NCBI GenBank assembly: GCA_026416455.1
Contig: JAOAFE010000006.1
Span: forward strand, 1 to 64,000
From: Syntrophales bacterium
GTDB taxonomy: Bacteria; Desulfobacterota; Syntrophia; Syntrophales; UBA8958
Reading direction: 5' to 3'
Length of the DNA: 64,000 nucleotides
Under the pieces are notes generated by a model. It saw only the letters and a list, made by a program, of their open reading frames with translations. It was not told the DNA's origin and searched no databases. The position numbers and the translations under genes were made by a program. Position 1 is the stretch's first letter. Every line of letters begins with the position of its first letter. Below are positions 1 to 9,351 of this stretch, one piece after another.

Positions 1-1
1 G

Positions 2-172
2 GATACAGTGGGAGTGATCAACCTGGCACGATCTATCCTTGGCAAGGGCAGAAAAATTGACCTTAAGCTGGTCTCGAAAAATAACTTTTACGTTGCACTC
101 AAAGGCGGGCTTTGGTATCGAGAGAATGGTGTGTTCTCGGTTAGCTGGGAAGTTATAGACGTCTGCATTTAA
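2..172 (+). CDS. C-terminal end of an unidentified protein (partial)
   Basis: An open frame enters from the left edge and stops with TAA at 170-172, giving about 56 residues. The tail is hydrophilic and ends with SWEVIDVCI. I recognise no domain in it. It lies just upstream of and on the same strand as the L,D-transpeptidase, with about 40 bases between them, so the two may be co-transcribed. The frame could also be chance, because nothing upstream is visible. Confidence 0.4.
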   Translation, partial: DTVGVINLARSILGKGRKIDLKLVSKNNFYVALKGGLWYRENGVFSVSWEVIDVCI

Positions 173-211
173 TTATTTAGTACAATTGGGTTGCTGGCAA
201 AGGAAACTAAA

Positions 212-1534
212 ATGCAAAAGCCCTCTTACTTATCACTCCATCTATTGATGCTCTTTATCTTCCTTTTCGTTCCTTTTAATCTTGCCTTCTCTGCCCAAAA
301 GGTTCCCGCGAATATAATTTACCTGTCCTCAGGTTACGTCATCGTCGTCGACAAAAAAGAGCAGAGGTTATACGTTTTTCAGCGAGAAGATGGTCTCATA
401 GGGAAGGTTTTTGAGGCCCCTTGCTCCACAGGCAAAAATAAGGGGCAAAAAGCCGTGTCCGGTGATGCCAAGACACCGGAAGGCATCTTTTTTGTGAACC
501 AAATCTTGAAAAATACGCAGCCCAACGAAACTTATGGTTCCATTGCTTATGCCCTGGACTATCCTAATATTATGGACAAAAAAGCCGGACGTGGGGGTAA
601 CAACATCTGGATACACGGCACCACCCGGCCTCTGAACCCTTTCCAAACGAACGGTTGCGTTGTTTTGAAAGATGCAGATGCCATCAGGCTTGAGGAGTTT
701 ATTCAGATTCAAAAAACACCCGTCGTTATTACCGATGCCGTGCAATGGGTCACTCCGGAACAGAAGTCGGCCGAAAGGAAAGAACTTCACGCTTTTCTTT
801 TGGCGTGGCAAAAGGCAATTCTTTCTGGTGATTCGCAAGTTATAGATTTGCTTTACCTTCCGGGAACTCAACCCCAGAGTAAAGCGAGGGAAGAATTATT
901 ACAGATATCGCGTAAACTGGGGAAGATAAGTCGTTACTACTTGGTGGAGCCTCGTGATGTTACCATACTGGTGAACGGGAATAACGGGGTCATCGTTTTT
1001 GACCAGGTGACGGAAATCCAGAAAGACAATACCTATCGGGGGGTATATCAGCGCTTATCTCTCGAGAAAGTTCAAAATCAATGGTACGCCGTGGCGGAAG
1101 TGCCGAAGGCATCCGTGGTTGCTCATGCATCTTCACCGGCACCTGCAGCTGTCTCTACAACTTCGGAGGTGTCTACGGAGAAGCCCGCAAAGAGGGAGGA
1201 GGAGAATGTAAAAGCCTTCGTGTTAAAATGGGCTAGAGATTGGGAAGGAGGCAGATTTGCAAGTTACAAGTCATGTTATACTGAAACCTTCCGTTCTCGG
1301 GGAATGAACCGCGACGCGTGGGTGAAGTACAAGGAGCAAGTACGCGCTCATAGTGGGCGGATATCCATAAAGATAGAAAATCTGAAAGTAACAATTTCCG
1401 CTGACGGCAAGAGGGCGACAGCCGTATTTACCCAAGATTATCGATCCTCCATCTTGAAGAATCGCACGAAGAAAAAGTTGGATTTGATTAAAGTTGGGGA
1501 TGATTGGAAAATAGAGCGGGAATCGGTAGCATGA
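212..1534 (+). CDS. Secreted L,D-transpeptidase (YkuD) with C-terminal NTF2-like repeats
   Basis: The predicted enzyme cross-links peptidoglycan stem peptides, or attaches proteins to them, in the periplasm. Residues 1-28 form a signal peptide. A YkuD domain spans roughly residues 40-175, with His135 in IHGTTR and the catalytic Cys149 in TNGCVV. The C-terminal part (about 190-300 and 335-440) looks like two SnoaL/NTF2-type modules of the kind seen in Cds6-like L,D-transpeptidases, separated by an Ala/Pro/Ser-rich linker. I chose the ATG at 212 over a TTG at 191 because AAGGA sits at the right distance and the signal peptide then starts normally. The YkuD assignment is firm; the function of the C-terminal modules is inferred. 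Confidence 0.85.
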   Translation: MQKPSYLSLHLLMLFIFLFVPFNLAFSAQKVPANIIYLSSGYVIVVDKKEQRLYVFQREDGLIGKVFEAPCSTGKNKGQKAVSGDAKTPEGIFFVNQILKNTQPNETYGSIAYALDYPNIMDKKAGRGGNNIWIHGTTRPLNPFQTNGCVVLKDADAIRLEEFIQIQKTPVVITDAVQWVTPEQKSAERKELHAFLLAWQKAILSGDSQVIDLLYLPGTQPQSKAREELLQISRKLGKISRYYLVEPRDVTILVNGNNGVIVFDQVTEIQKDNTYRGVYQRLSLEKVQNQWYAVAEVPKASVVAHASSPAPAAVSTTSEVSTEKPAKREEENVKAFVLKWARDWEGGRFASYKSCYTETFRSRGMNRDAWVKYKEQVRAHSGRISIKIENLKVTISADGKRATAVFTQDYRSSILKNRTKKKLDLIKVGDDWKIERESVA

Positions 1535-1694
1535 AAGACAATCATCACTTACATTGTTTACAGAGATGCGGATTTTAGATTTACGACCTTACGGTCCTTC
1601 CGTTTTTAATATGCCCGTAAATTATTATTTGGACCCTATTCCGGGTAACTAATGAAGGGGGATGAATATGAACGAAAAAAAAGGAGAGGCGGGG

Positions 1695-3602
1695 ATGTTG
1701 TTTAGGCCCATATCGGTGGGAAATGTGAAACTGAAAAACAGATTGGTCGTAGCACCCATGGTTACCGTTTACTGCGATGAACAAGGGATGGCAACGGATA
1801 GATTTATTGCTTACCACGAGACGAAGGCAAAAGGTGGCTGGGGGATGATCATAGTAGAAGATTACGCCGTCGATCCAATGGGTCGAGGTTTCTTTACCCC
1901 CGGTCTATGGGACGATAAGCACATCGAGTCGCACGCTAAACTGGTAAAGGCGGTGCATAAGGCAGGAGCGAAGATTATTGCTCAGATTTACCATGCGGGA
2001 AGACAGACGACCTCGGCGCTGATTGGCGGGCAGCCGGTTTCAGCATCACCTATTCCTTGTCCGGTGCTGGGTGAGATGCCTCGGGAGTTGACGATTCCGG
2101 AGATAAAGAAAATTGTGTCTCAATTTGGCGATGCCGCTCTCCGGGCGAAGAAGGCGGGATTCGATGGGGTAGAGGTGCACGGGGCCCATGGTTATCTAAT
2201 TGCCCAGTTTATGTCGAAATATTCAAATAAGCGCACTGATGAATATGGAGGTTCTCTGGCCAATCGCCTCCGTTTTCCCTTAGAAATAATAGCCGACATC
2301 CGTAAGAAGTGCGGTGCCGATTTTCTAATCGATTTTCGTATCTCCGGAGATGAGAAAGTGGTCGGTGGAAGGACGATCGAAGAAACTAAGGTCATCGCCA
2401 TGGAGCTGGAGAGGCATGGGGTAGATCTTCTCCATATTTCCGTTGGTACCTACGAGAGCTCATGGGCCATTATCCCACCTATGGGTACAGAAGTGGCGTG
2501 GATTGTCAATTACGCTGCCGAGATAAAAAAAGTGGTGAATATACCTGTTATAACCGTCGGCAGGATTAACGACCCAATATTGGCCGAAAGCGTACTTCGC
2601 TCGGGTAAGGCCGATCTGATAGCGATGGGGAGGGCATCGCTTGCCGACCCCGAGCTTCCCATCAAATATGCCCGGGGGCACTATGAGGATATTAGACCTT
2701 GCATAGGTTGTCAGCAGGGATGTCTCGAGGTTCTCTTCCGAAACGAGCCAATCCGTTGCCTAGTTAATCCCACTTTGGGGTTTGAATATCGCCAAGAACT
2801 GAAAAAAGCCCGAGTAGCGAGAAAAGTAGCAGTGGTTGGAGGAGGTCCGGCTGGTATGGAGGCGGCGAGAGCGGCCGCTTTGGCGGGGCATAAAGTAACC
2901 CTTTACGAGAAACAAAGTCGCTTGGGAGGTCAGTTTGCGTTGGCGGCTGTCCCGCCGGGTAAGGGGGAGATCAGCGCTTACCTCACGTGGGCTGCAAGGC
3001 AACTGGAAAAGCTGAAAGTTGATGTCAGGTTAAATACGGAATTCAACTCCGCATGGTTGAAGAAAGAAAAGCCCGAAATAGTAATTATCGCATCCGGAGC
3101 GGAGCCGTCAAAGCCTTCCATCAAGGGGATCAAGGATGAGCGGGTTGTGACCGCAGAAGCAGTGCTGAGCGGTAAAGTGGTCACCAAGGGGAAAGTGGTC
3201 GTGGCCGGAGGAGGGATGGTTGGTTGTGAAACGGCTACCTATCTCGCCTCAATGGGACGTGAGGTGACAGTCATAGAGATGCTTCCTTACGTTGCATCGG
3301 ACGAGGAGTTAACACGCCGTTTTATGCTTCTAAAAATGATGGAAGAAAGGAACATTGAGATAATGACGGGGGCGGAGTTAGTAGAAATTAACAAAAACGG
3401 CGTTCGCATAAAAAAAGGAAATGAGTTTCATGAGATCCTGGCTGAGACGGTAGTGCTGGCTCTGGGTATGACATCGAAAAACTCCCTAGCCAAAGAATTG
3501 GAGGGAAAGGTACCTCTCAAGGTGATTGGTGACGCCCTTTCACCGAGAAACGCCCTAGAAGCCATAAGAGAGGGTTTTTTGGCGGGAGCGAATATCGAGT
3601 AG
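1695..3602 (+). CDS. NADH:flavin oxidoreductase / 2,4-dienoyl-CoA reductase-like (old yellow enzyme family)
   Basis: This FMN/FAD/4Fe-4S enzyme should transfer hydride from NAD(P)H to an activated double bond (enoate or dienoyl-CoA). The N-terminal TIM barrel (1-340) starts with the family signature FRPISVGNVKLKNR and holds VHGAHGYLIAQF. An iron-sulfur loop CIGCQQGC plus a following Cys comes next. The C-terminal half carries two dinucleotide folds (VAVVGGGPAGMEAARA and VVAGGGMVGCETA). At 635 residues the length fits the BaiCD/DCR-type enzymes. Starts at 1662 and 1668 are also in frame; I chose ATG 1695 because AAGGAG lies 8 bases upstream and the family normally begins here. The substrate cannot be told; the downstream aldolase may share the transcript. 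Confidence 0.88.
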   Translation: MLFRPISVGNVKLKNRLVVAPMVTVYCDEQGMATDRFIAYHETKAKGGWGMIIVEDYAVDPMGRGFFTPGLWDDKHIESHAKLVKAVHKAGAKIIAQIYHAGRQTTSALIGGQPVSASPIPCPVLGEMPRELTIPEIKKIVSQFGDAALRAKKAGFDGVEVHGAHGYLIAQFMSKYSNKRTDEYGGSLANRLRFPLEIIADIRKKCGADFLIDFRISGDEKVVGGRTIEETKVIAMELERHGVDLLHISVGTYESSWAIIPPMGTEVAWIVNYAAEIKKVVNIPVITVGRINDPILAESVLRSGKADLIAMGRASLADPELPIKYARGHYEDIRPCIGCQQGCLEVLFRNEPIRCLVNPTLGFEYRQELKKARVARKVAVVGGGPAGMEAARAAALAGHKVTLYEKQSRLGGQFALAAVPPGKGEISAYLTWAARQLEKLKVDVRLNTEFNSAWLKKEKPEIVIIASGAEPSKPSIKGIKDERVVTAEAVLSGKVVTKGKVVVAGGGMVGCETATYLASMGREVTVIEMLPYVASDEELTRRFMLLKMMEERNIEIMTGAELVEINKNGVRIKKGNEFHEILAETVVLALGMTSKNSLAKELEGKVPLKVIGDALSPRNALEAIREGFLAGANIE

Positions 3603-3625
3603 CCTGACATTAGAAGGGCCGATTT

Positions 3626-4231
3626 GTGTACGAACGAGAGAAAAAAAACGTCCTCGATGCATGTTTATGGCTTTGGGATCGAGGCTTTTTCGGCACTCGT
3701 CGAGGGGCGGGCGGTAATGTGTCGGTGAGGATCGAGGACGTTTACATGGCTATTACGCCCTCCGGTGTCCCTTACGGGGAGCTTACTTTAGAAGATATAT
3801 GTATTCTTGACTTGGAGGGAAACGAAGTAGAGGTAAAGAAAGGGAGAACGCCCTCCATCGAAAAAGCCCTCCATGCGACGGTTTATAAAATAAGACCGGA
3901 GATAACAGCCTGTGTTCATACCCATCAGACTTATGCCAGTGTAGTATCCGTCCTCGAGGTTGACATTCCTCCCCTCTTTGATGAAGCATCGAGCGAGTTG
4001 GGGCAGATGGTAGAGACAATTCCCTATGCTCTTTCCGGCAGTAGGGAGCTAGCGCAGAAGGTCGCCTCAAAGATTCACAATGGGGCTTTTGCCTTTATTC
4101 TTCAAAACCATGGCGCTCTCCTTTTGGGGGAGTCGATAGAGAAGGCCTTGTTGAGGGCCGAGCTTCTGGAAAAAGTGGCCCAAGTTTTTTGCCTTGCCCT
4201 GTCGACGGGGAAGAAAATAAGAACTCTGTGA
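3626..4231 (+). CDS. Class II aldolase/adducin family protein
   Basis: This is a 201-residue zinc-dependent aldolase of the fuculose-1-phosphate/ribulose-5-phosphate epimerase fold. The zinc-binding histidines appear in CVHTHQTYA and in LQNHGALLLG, and GAGGNVSVR near the N terminus is the usual phosphate-binding segment. The start is GTG with AAGGG upstream. It follows the flavin oxidoreductase by 23 bases and precedes the 5'-nucleotidase by 14 bases, so the three may form one operon. The substrate (a sugar phosphate, or a salvage product such as 5-deoxyribulose-1-phosphate) cannot be decided from sequence alone. The neighbouring nucleotidase makes a nucleoside-salvage role possible but unproven. 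Confidence 0.82.
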   Translation: MYEREKKNVLDACLWLWDRGFFGTRRGAGGNVSVRIEDVYMAITPSGVPYGELTLEDICILDLEGNEVEVKKGRTPSIEKALHATVYKIRPEITACVHTHQTYASVVSVLEVDIPPLFDEASSELGQMVETIPYALSGSRELAQKVASKIHNGAFAFILQNHGALLLGESIEKALLRAELLEKVAQVFCLALSTGKKIRTL

Positions 4232-4245
4232 GCTGGGGCAGTCAG

Positions 4246-5997
4246 ATGAAAAGCAAAGGGTTAATATGTGCTGTTTCCCTATGTCTAATATGCGCCCTAT
4301 CTTTTGTCACATGGGCGGAGGACTTTTCCCTTACGGTCGTCCACGTCAATGATACTCATTCCCATCTAGAATCCGACTTGGTGAATCTGAAGGTCCAAGG
4401 TAAGACGTTAAAAGTTAATGTAGGAGGATTCGCTCGACTCAAAACCCTCGTCGATCAGTGGCGAAAGGAAGATCCAAACCTGCTCTTTCTTCACGCTGGA
4501 GATGTCGTGCAGGGTACTCTTTATTTTACCCTCTTTGACGGTACGTTGGAATTCGAACTCCTAAATAAGTTGAAGCTATCTTGCCTCGTGCCCGGCAATC
4601 ACGAATTTGATCGCGGCATCGAAGTGATTCCGCGATGGATAAAAACCAGTAAATTTCCGTGGGTCGCAACCAATATTGATTTTACTGAAGAGCCGGAAAT
4701 TGCATCTTTGGTAAAACCCTATGTGATCGTAGAGGTGAATGGGGAGAAAATTGGTATTATTGGTCTTACGACGGAGAAGACTCCATTTATGGCTTTAAAC
4801 GTGGGCAAAACGAGGTTTGAGGATCCAATAAATGCAACTCGTAAATACATTGCTGCCCTTTCTTCTCAGGGGGTAAACAAAATAATTGTCCTTTCTCATC
4901 TTGGTTATTTGCGTGATTGTGAATTGGCGTCCCGTGTGCCCGGGGTAGATGTGATCGTCGGTGGGCATAGCCATACGTTGCTGGGGCCGAAAGAAACACT
5001 GGCTCAGATTGGCCTTACACCTGAAGGACCATACCCGACGGAGGTGACGTCTCCCGATGGAAATAAGGTACTTGTGGTTCAGGCGTGGCGCTGGGGACAC
5101 GTGGTGGGGAAACTGAGGATTCACTTTTCCCCCGAGGGGATAATAAAAAGCTATTGGGGCTCGGTTACCATACCGGCGGGTAATGGTGCGAAAGAAAGAG
5201 GGTACGGGCAATTAAGCAAGAAGTGGAATGAAATCCAAAAAGCGGGTGTGGTAAGGATCGTCAAGGAAGATCGGGAGGTTTTAAAAAAACTCGCACCCAT
5301 ACAAGAAAAGTTAAAGAAATACAAACAGAAGGTGATCGCATGGGCAGAAGTACCATTGGAGAGAGGGGTAAATAAAGACTTGGGTAACGTAATCACCGAT
5401 GCCATGCGGGCCCAGTTTCCAGATGTCCATGGGGCCATATATAATAGTGGTGGAGTTAGGAGTGACCTCAAAGCCGGCAAAATAACCGTAAACGATGTAG
5501 GAGAAGTTTTACCCTTTGGCAACACGTTGGTTATTGTGGAATTAACCGGTCGAGAATTGAAGGAGGCCCTGGAGGGGAATGTTGATTTTCTCGTCAAGGA
5601 GAGGGGTGGTAACCCCGATTTTCTACCTTACGTTTCAGGATTGAAATTGGAGGTAAATCTGGCAGCCCCAAGGGGTGAGCGGGTGAAGAATATTCTAGTC
5701 AAAACTGAGAAGGGGAATTATGTAGTTTCAGAACCCCTTACCACTTATCGTATCGTCGTGAATTCGTTCATGGCGGCCGGAGGTGATGGATTTATGCCTT
5801 TGAGAAAAGTTCTAGGCATCCGCCAGGATACGGGGGTTTACGATCGCGATGCCTTAATAGATTATTTGAAGAGAAAACGGACCGTAGGAAGCAGTAGAGA
5901 AAAGAGGATTGAGTTGTCTCATCTGTCGAGTTATCGTTTTTTTACAGAAAGAAGATACATGACGGCCGTTTTTAATGATCGTCTTTTCTCAAGATAA
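4246..5997 (+). CDS. Secreted 5'-nucleotidase / 2',3'-cyclic phosphodiesterase (UshA family)
   Basis: It hydrolyses nucleotides in the periplasm. Residues 1-23 are a signal peptide ending near VTWAED. The metallophosphatase domain shows all the usual metal ligands: VNDTHSHLE, HAGDVVQG, PGNHEFDRG, VLSHLGY and VGGHSHT. The C-terminal nucleotide-binding domain has NSGGVRSDLKAG, DVGEVLPFGNT and AAGGDGFMPL. The length (583 residues) is normal. An upstream in-frame start exists, but ATG 4246 puts the signal peptide at the N terminus. The 3' end overlaps the convergent permease gene by 26 bases. With that permease it would release and import purine bases or nucleosides, which is an inference from context. 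Confidence 0.92.
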   Translation: MKSKGLICAVSLCLICALSFVTWAEDFSLTVVHVNDTHSHLESDLVNLKVQGKTLKVNVGGFARLKTLVDQWRKEDPNLLFLHAGDVVQGTLYFTLFDGTLEFELLNKLKLSCLVPGNHEFDRGIEVIPRWIKTSKFPWVATNIDFTEEPEIASLVKPYVIVEVNGEKIGIIGLTTEKTPFMALNVGKTRFEDPINATRKYIAALSSQGVNKIIVLSHLGYLRDCELASRVPGVDVIVGGHSHTLLGPKETLAQIGLTPEGPYPTEVTSPDGNKVLVVQAWRWGHVVGKLRIHFSPEGIIKSYWGSVTIPAGNGAKERGYGQLSKKWNEIQKAGVVRIVKEDREVLKKLAPIQEKLKKYKQKVIAWAEVPLERGVNKDLGNVITDAMRAQFPDVHGAIYNSGGVRSDLKAGKITVNDVGEVLPFGNTLVIVELTGRELKEALEGNVDFLVKERGGNPDFLPYVSGLKLEVNLAAPRGERVKNILVKTEKGNYVVSEPLTTYRIVVNSFMAAGGDGFMPLRKVLGIRQDTGVYDRDALIDYLKRKRTVGSSREKRIELSHLSSYRFFTERRYMTAVFNDRLFSR

Positions 5998-7477
5998 CAA
6001 AAATGCCAGCCAAGAACAGATAAGACGCAGCAACAAAAAGGTGGGAAGTCGTTTCCACTTGCCAAGGTAGGTACAGCTCGCCTGTTGGCTTTACGGAGTG
6101 TATCAAGCCAAAAAGGGTGAGAAGTGAGCATGTTATGGCACATAAAGCGGCATTTCTTGGTCGCTGATCAATGAGAAAGGCGAGCATGCTTCCCCAAAGG
6201 AGCCCCGTGATGATGAATCCGTTACTCAGCATGAGGAGGGTTTCATGCATTACCCGCAGGTGGATGGGAAGTTGAGTGAGATTTATACCTAAAATCCCGG
6301 TGAATTGATTCATGACAATGAGGACAAGGCTCGCTACCACGGGAAGGATGCTGAGACTGACGGCCGGGGCGTGAGAAGCAGGGACATCCTGATAGGCCTG
6401 GCGCACGATTTCGAAACCGATGAAAATAAAAATCGGTGCAATGACTGCCCTAGGAATAATGCTAACGAGTAGGGATAGAAGTCCCGTAAAGGAAAAAAAG
6501 CCTACGAACAGGGCAGTAAGAAGTGTATATGACCATGTTGCCCCCATTTTTTTATAGGCCGGGTGGCCTATGTAAGGTGTGGTCTGAGCTACTCCCCCGA
6601 AGAAAGGGGCTAGCAGAGAAGAGAAGGCTTCCGTCAGGAGAATATCTTTTGTGTTGTATTCATCTCCCGCCAGTCGGGCACTTTCCGTGTTGTTGATGCC
6701 GCCCACGATGGTAAGAAGGCCAAAAGGTACGGCAATGGTCAAATATGGTAAACTGTCCGGCAGGGCTCTTAGAAAGTCAATAGAAAAGGAAGGAAAAACG
6801 GGATGCAGATTGAGCTCCGGAGGAGAGAACTCCGGTAGATATCCTCCCCACCCCAAGATTAAATGAACCGCGGCACCGAATAAGACGGCGGCCAGAACTC
6901 CGGGGAATCTGCCGGGAATTTGCAGTCTCGTCATGAGCGAGGTGAAGATGAGACCGAAAGCTACCATGCCGACGATCACCTCGTTGAACAACTCTATCAA
7001 AGGGAGAAATCCCAGCAGAAGTAGTCCAACGCCACCGAGGGGGCCGAGAAGGCCGGCGGACGGGATGATGCGTCGGATTTTTTCACCCAAAAAGGAGGCA
7101 ATGACTTTCACGACTCCGATCATAAAGAGGGTGGCCATCCCCACCTGCCAGGTCGTGGTGGCATCCCCGCTCGCTAAGAAAGTCGGTCCCAAAACGGCAT
7201 ACGCGAGTCCAATCGTAGAGGGGGTATCAATGCCGAGGGGCATGGCCGTTACATCTTGGCGTTCTCTCTTTTTTGCCAGGCGTAAGGCCAACCAGGTGTA
7301 GGTAAGATCCCCTAGACAAATACCGACGGCGGTCCCGGGAATCATGTGATTTAAAATGATATCGGCCGGATAGTTGAAGGTAAACATCAGGATAGCGCTT
7401 AGAAAAATGAGAACTCCAACATTATCAAGGAAAAGTGCCAAAAAGGCTGTTATCTCGCCCGATGTAAAATGACGCAT
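5972..7477 (-). CDS. NCS2/AzgA-like membrane permease (purine-type)
   Basis: A 501-residue integral membrane protein with about 12-13 hydrophobic segments. GEITAFLALFLDNVG at the N terminus and NNTESARLAGDEYNT followed by FGGVAQTTPYIGHP in the middle match the substrate-binding halves of the xanthine/uracil/hypoxanthine permease fold, though not a canonical member. It probably imports a nucleobase by proton symport. GGAG lies about 10 bases before the ATG. It is convergent with and overlaps the 5'-nucleotidase. Specificity is unknown, and a SulP-type anion carrier is a less likely alternative because no STAS domain is present. Confidence 0.75.
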   Translation of the reverse strand: MRHFTSGEITAFLALFLDNVGVLIFLSAILMFTFNYPADIILNHMIPGTAVGICLGDLTYTWLALRLAKKRERQDVTAMPLGIDTPSTIGLAYAVLGPTFLASGDATTTWQVGMATLFMIGVVKVIASFLGEKIRRIIPSAGLLGPLGGVGLLLLGFLPLIELFNEVIVGMVAFGLIFTSLMTRLQIPGRFPGVLAAVLFGAAVHLILGWGGYLPEFSPPELNLHPVFPSFSIDFLRALPDSLPYLTIAVPFGLLTIVGGINNTESARLAGDEYNTKDILLTEAFSSLLAPFFGGVAQTTPYIGHPAYKKMGATWSYTLLTALFVGFFSFTGLLSLLVSIIPRAVIAPIFIFIGFEIVRQAYQDVPASHAPAVSLSILPVVASLVLIVMNQFTGILGINLTQLPIHLRVMHETLLMLSNGFIITGLLWGSMLAFLIDQRPRNAALCAITCSLLTLFGLIHSVKPTGELYLPWQVETTSHLFVAASYLFLAGIFVILRKDDH

Positions 7478-7511
7478 TGTGTTCTCACTCCAATCCCTGG
7501 GTCAAAATAAG

Positions 7512-7540
7512 TAGAGAAACCCCCTTATCTATGTTATAAT
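7512..7540 (+). promoter_or_regulatory. Candidate sigma-70 promoter for the thioesterase gene
   Basis: A perfect TATAAT (7535-7540) follows a weak -35 (TAGAGA, 4 of 6) by 17 bases. It lies in the 105-base gap between the divergent permease and thioesterase genes, 42 bases before the thioesterase ATG. Confidence 0.5.
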
Positions 7541-7582
7541 CAACCGATTGTTTATTTATCATCATTAGCAAGGAGAAGCAAA

Positions 7583-8023
7583 ATGATTGACGAATCCAAG
7601 TTAGAATGCCGAGTTCTTCATCTTGTAAGACCAGAAGATTTGAATCATCACGGCACATTGTTTGCGGGACAGATGGCGAAATGGTGTATCGAAGCGGGAC
7701 TCATGGCGGTCGCCCGTCTAATTGGTAAACCGGAAGATGTAGTATGTGTGAAATTCGATCGGATGATTTTCAAAAAGCCGGTAAGGAATGGAGATTTGAT
7801 TGAGATAAAAACCAGGATTTCCCACGTGGGTACCTCAAGTATAACGGTTTTTAACGAAGTTTTTCGTGCCGGCGACGATGTTCCTATAATTACAAATTCC
7901 GCTACCTATGTAACAGTGGATAAAAACCACAAGCCTTATCCCCACGGTCTCACTTTGCCCCCTCATTACGTGGAGAAAAACTGTGATATTTGCCGGGGTG
8001 AAGTCAGAGAGGAAAGGAACTAA
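7583..8023 (+). CDS. Acyl-CoA thioesterase, hotdog fold (YciA/BACH type)
   Basis: This protein hydrolyses acyl-CoA esters in the cytoplasm. The single hotdog domain fills its 146 residues; GTLFAGQMAKWCIEAG carries the helix and active-site segment of the YciA/BACH group, and the strand KPVRNGDLIEIKTRI follows. AAGGAG sits 7 bases before ATG. Two cysteines near the C terminus (CDICRGE) are unusual and could bind a metal, but there are too few ligands to claim it. The acyltransferase downstream (53-base gap) suggests a lipid-related unit. Confidence 0.88.
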   Translation: MIDESKLECRVLHLVRPEDLNHHGTLFAGQMAKWCIEAGLMAVARLIGKPEDVVCVKFDRMIFKKPVRNGDLIEIKTRISHVGTSSITVFNEVFRAGDDVPIITNSATYVTVDKNHKPYPHGLTLPPHYVEKNCDICRGEVREERN

Positions 8024-8076
8024 AAGGCCAGTCTCCCAGTATTGGCGCAGGTGAATTTGTCCTAGGCAGGTAATTT

Positions 8077-8895
8077 ATGGTTGAACTAAAGAACGCATTT
8101 TATATGGCCGTCAGTAAATTTAATCTTAGGAGTGAACGAGTGATAAATAAGATCATCGTCGGTATTTTTTTTACGGTTGTAGCAATAACTTCGATCCCTT
8201 TTTTCCTAATTGCTTTACTGATTAGGATTCTTTCCCAGCCTTTTGACCGGAGATTAAAACTCCTACATCTGTTTACCTGTTTCTGGGCGTCCCTTTATAC
8301 CTGGATGGTTCCGGCCTGGCGAATACGTATTGAAGGGCGAGAGCACATAAGAAAAGGAGCTACCTATGTGGTCGTGGCCAATCATCAGTCCCATCTGGAT
8401 GTGCTCGTCCTATTTCGCCTTTTCTTTCATTTCAAATGGGTATCCAAGGTGGAGATATTTCGCATTCCGTTCATCGGCTGGAATATGATCCTCAATAAAT
8501 ACGTAAAGATTAAACGAGGTGATGCTGAGAGTGTCGAACAGATGATGGCAGCCTGTGAAAGGCATCTGGAGGAGGGTAGCTCGGTTCTATTGTTCCCCGA
8601 GGGAACGAGGTCACCAGACGGGGAGATCAAGAAGTTTAAGTTAGGGGCTTTCCGTTTGGCTTTGAGGAAAAGGGTGTCCATTTTGCCCATAATAATCAGC
8701 GGTACGCACAAAGCTTTACCGAAATATAAAATAGATTATACGGGTGTGCATCGGATTTACGTAAAAATCTTCGAAGAGATCCCCTATAGCATGTTCGAAA
8801 AAATGTCACCGGAAGAATTGGCCCATACGGTAAGAAGTTTTATGGTGAAAAAGCTCATTCATGTGAATGCGCGCCTGGCCATGGAGCACGACTGA
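8077..8895 (+). CDS. plsC: 1-acyl-sn-glycerol-3-phosphate acyltransferase (PlsC family)
   Basis: It transfers an acyl chain to lysophosphatidic acid at the inner membrane in phospholipid synthesis. A hydrophobic segment at about residues 28-50 anchors it. The acyltransferase motifs are NHQSHLDVLV (HX4D) at about 108 and FPEGTRSPDGEIKKFK at about 175. The length of 272 is typical. A start at ATG 8077 has AGGCAGG upstream. The N-terminal 25 residues are poorly conserved in such proteins, so a slightly later start is possible. Confidence 0.87.
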   Translation: MVELKNAFYMAVSKFNLRSERVINKIIVGIFFTVVAITSIPFFLIALLIRILSQPFDRRLKLLHLFTCFWASLYTWMVPAWRIRIEGREHIRKGATYVVVANHQSHLDVLVLFRLFFHFKWVSKVEIFRIPFIGWNMILNKYVKIKRGDAESVEQMMAACERHLEEGSSVLLFPEGTRSPDGEIKKFKLGAFRLALRKRVSILPIIISGTHKALPKYKIDYTGVHRIYVKIFEEIPYSMFEKMSPEELAHTVRSFMVKKLIHVNARLAMEHD

Positions 8896-9064
8896 TCTTT
8901 ACTTCTTTCCGGCGTGCCTCGAGGGCAGATCACCCAAATCTCATTTCTATGTCTTATAGCTTCATTTAAGAAAGTGGAATCGTTGTCTCCATCCCAGCGT
9001 GTAAGGTACTTTGTCTGGAAAACTGAAACTATTCATAGAAAAAAAGTGATTTCTGATAATCGAT

Positions 9065-9093
9065 TTGACGTAAACCCGTCTTTTAGGTATCCT
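9065..9093 (+). promoter_or_regulatory. Candidate sigma-70 promoter in the 8896-9117 gap
   Basis: TTGACG (9065-9070, 5 of 6) is spaced by exactly 17 bases from TATCCT (9088-9093, 4 of 6). It lies 25 bases before the small membrane protein gene, which is followed closely by the FMN reductase gene. The rest of the 222-base gap between the acyltransferase and this promoter holds nothing that I recognise. Confidence 0.5.
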
Positions 9094-9117
9094 GTCGGCT
9101 AATGGAGTGTAGCAGGG

Positions 9118-9315
9118 ATGGACGGATACGTGTTTGTAAATATACTACTTTTCATCTTTGGATGCGTGATTCTGACTATGCTGAAAAGGAAGTATCGAGG
9201 GATTAAAAAATGGGAGTTGATCGTGGTTGTATTTCTATATGCAGTTTTGGTGCTTCTTTTTACTAGTGACATAGTGAGCGTAGTTAAGACTTTTGTTGAA
9301 GAGATACTTTTGTAA
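9118..9315 (+). CDS. Small two-segment membrane protein, unknown
   Basis: It is a 65-residue protein with two hydrophobic stretches (about 5-21 and 33-50) separated by the basic loop KRKYRGIKKW, so both ends would face the same side. GGAG lies 10 bases before the ATG. A well-spaced promoter precedes it and an FMN reductase gene follows 36 bases later, which supports expression. I do not recognise the family, and no function is implied. Confidence 0.5.
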   Translation: MDGYVFVNILLFIFGCVILTMLKRKYRGIKKWELIVVVFLYAVLVLLFTSDIVSVVKTFVEEILL

Positions 9316-9351
9316 AATGGAGTTTGATGCACATCTGGTAGGAGGCAATAT

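Noticed and set aside
19-40. Sigma-54-like TGGCAC at the left edge
   Set aside because: It does not have the GC 10 bases after GG, and it lies inside an open frame.
368-871. Minus-strand ORF of 167 codons inside the L,D-transpeptidase gene
   Set aside because: It is an antisense shadow: the plus-strand frame has a full YkuD domain with catalytic residues and a signal peptide.
8914-9102. 62-codon ORF between the acyltransferase and the small membrane gene
   Set aside because: GTG start without a ribosome site, no domain, low-complexity translation, and it overlaps the candidate promoter.
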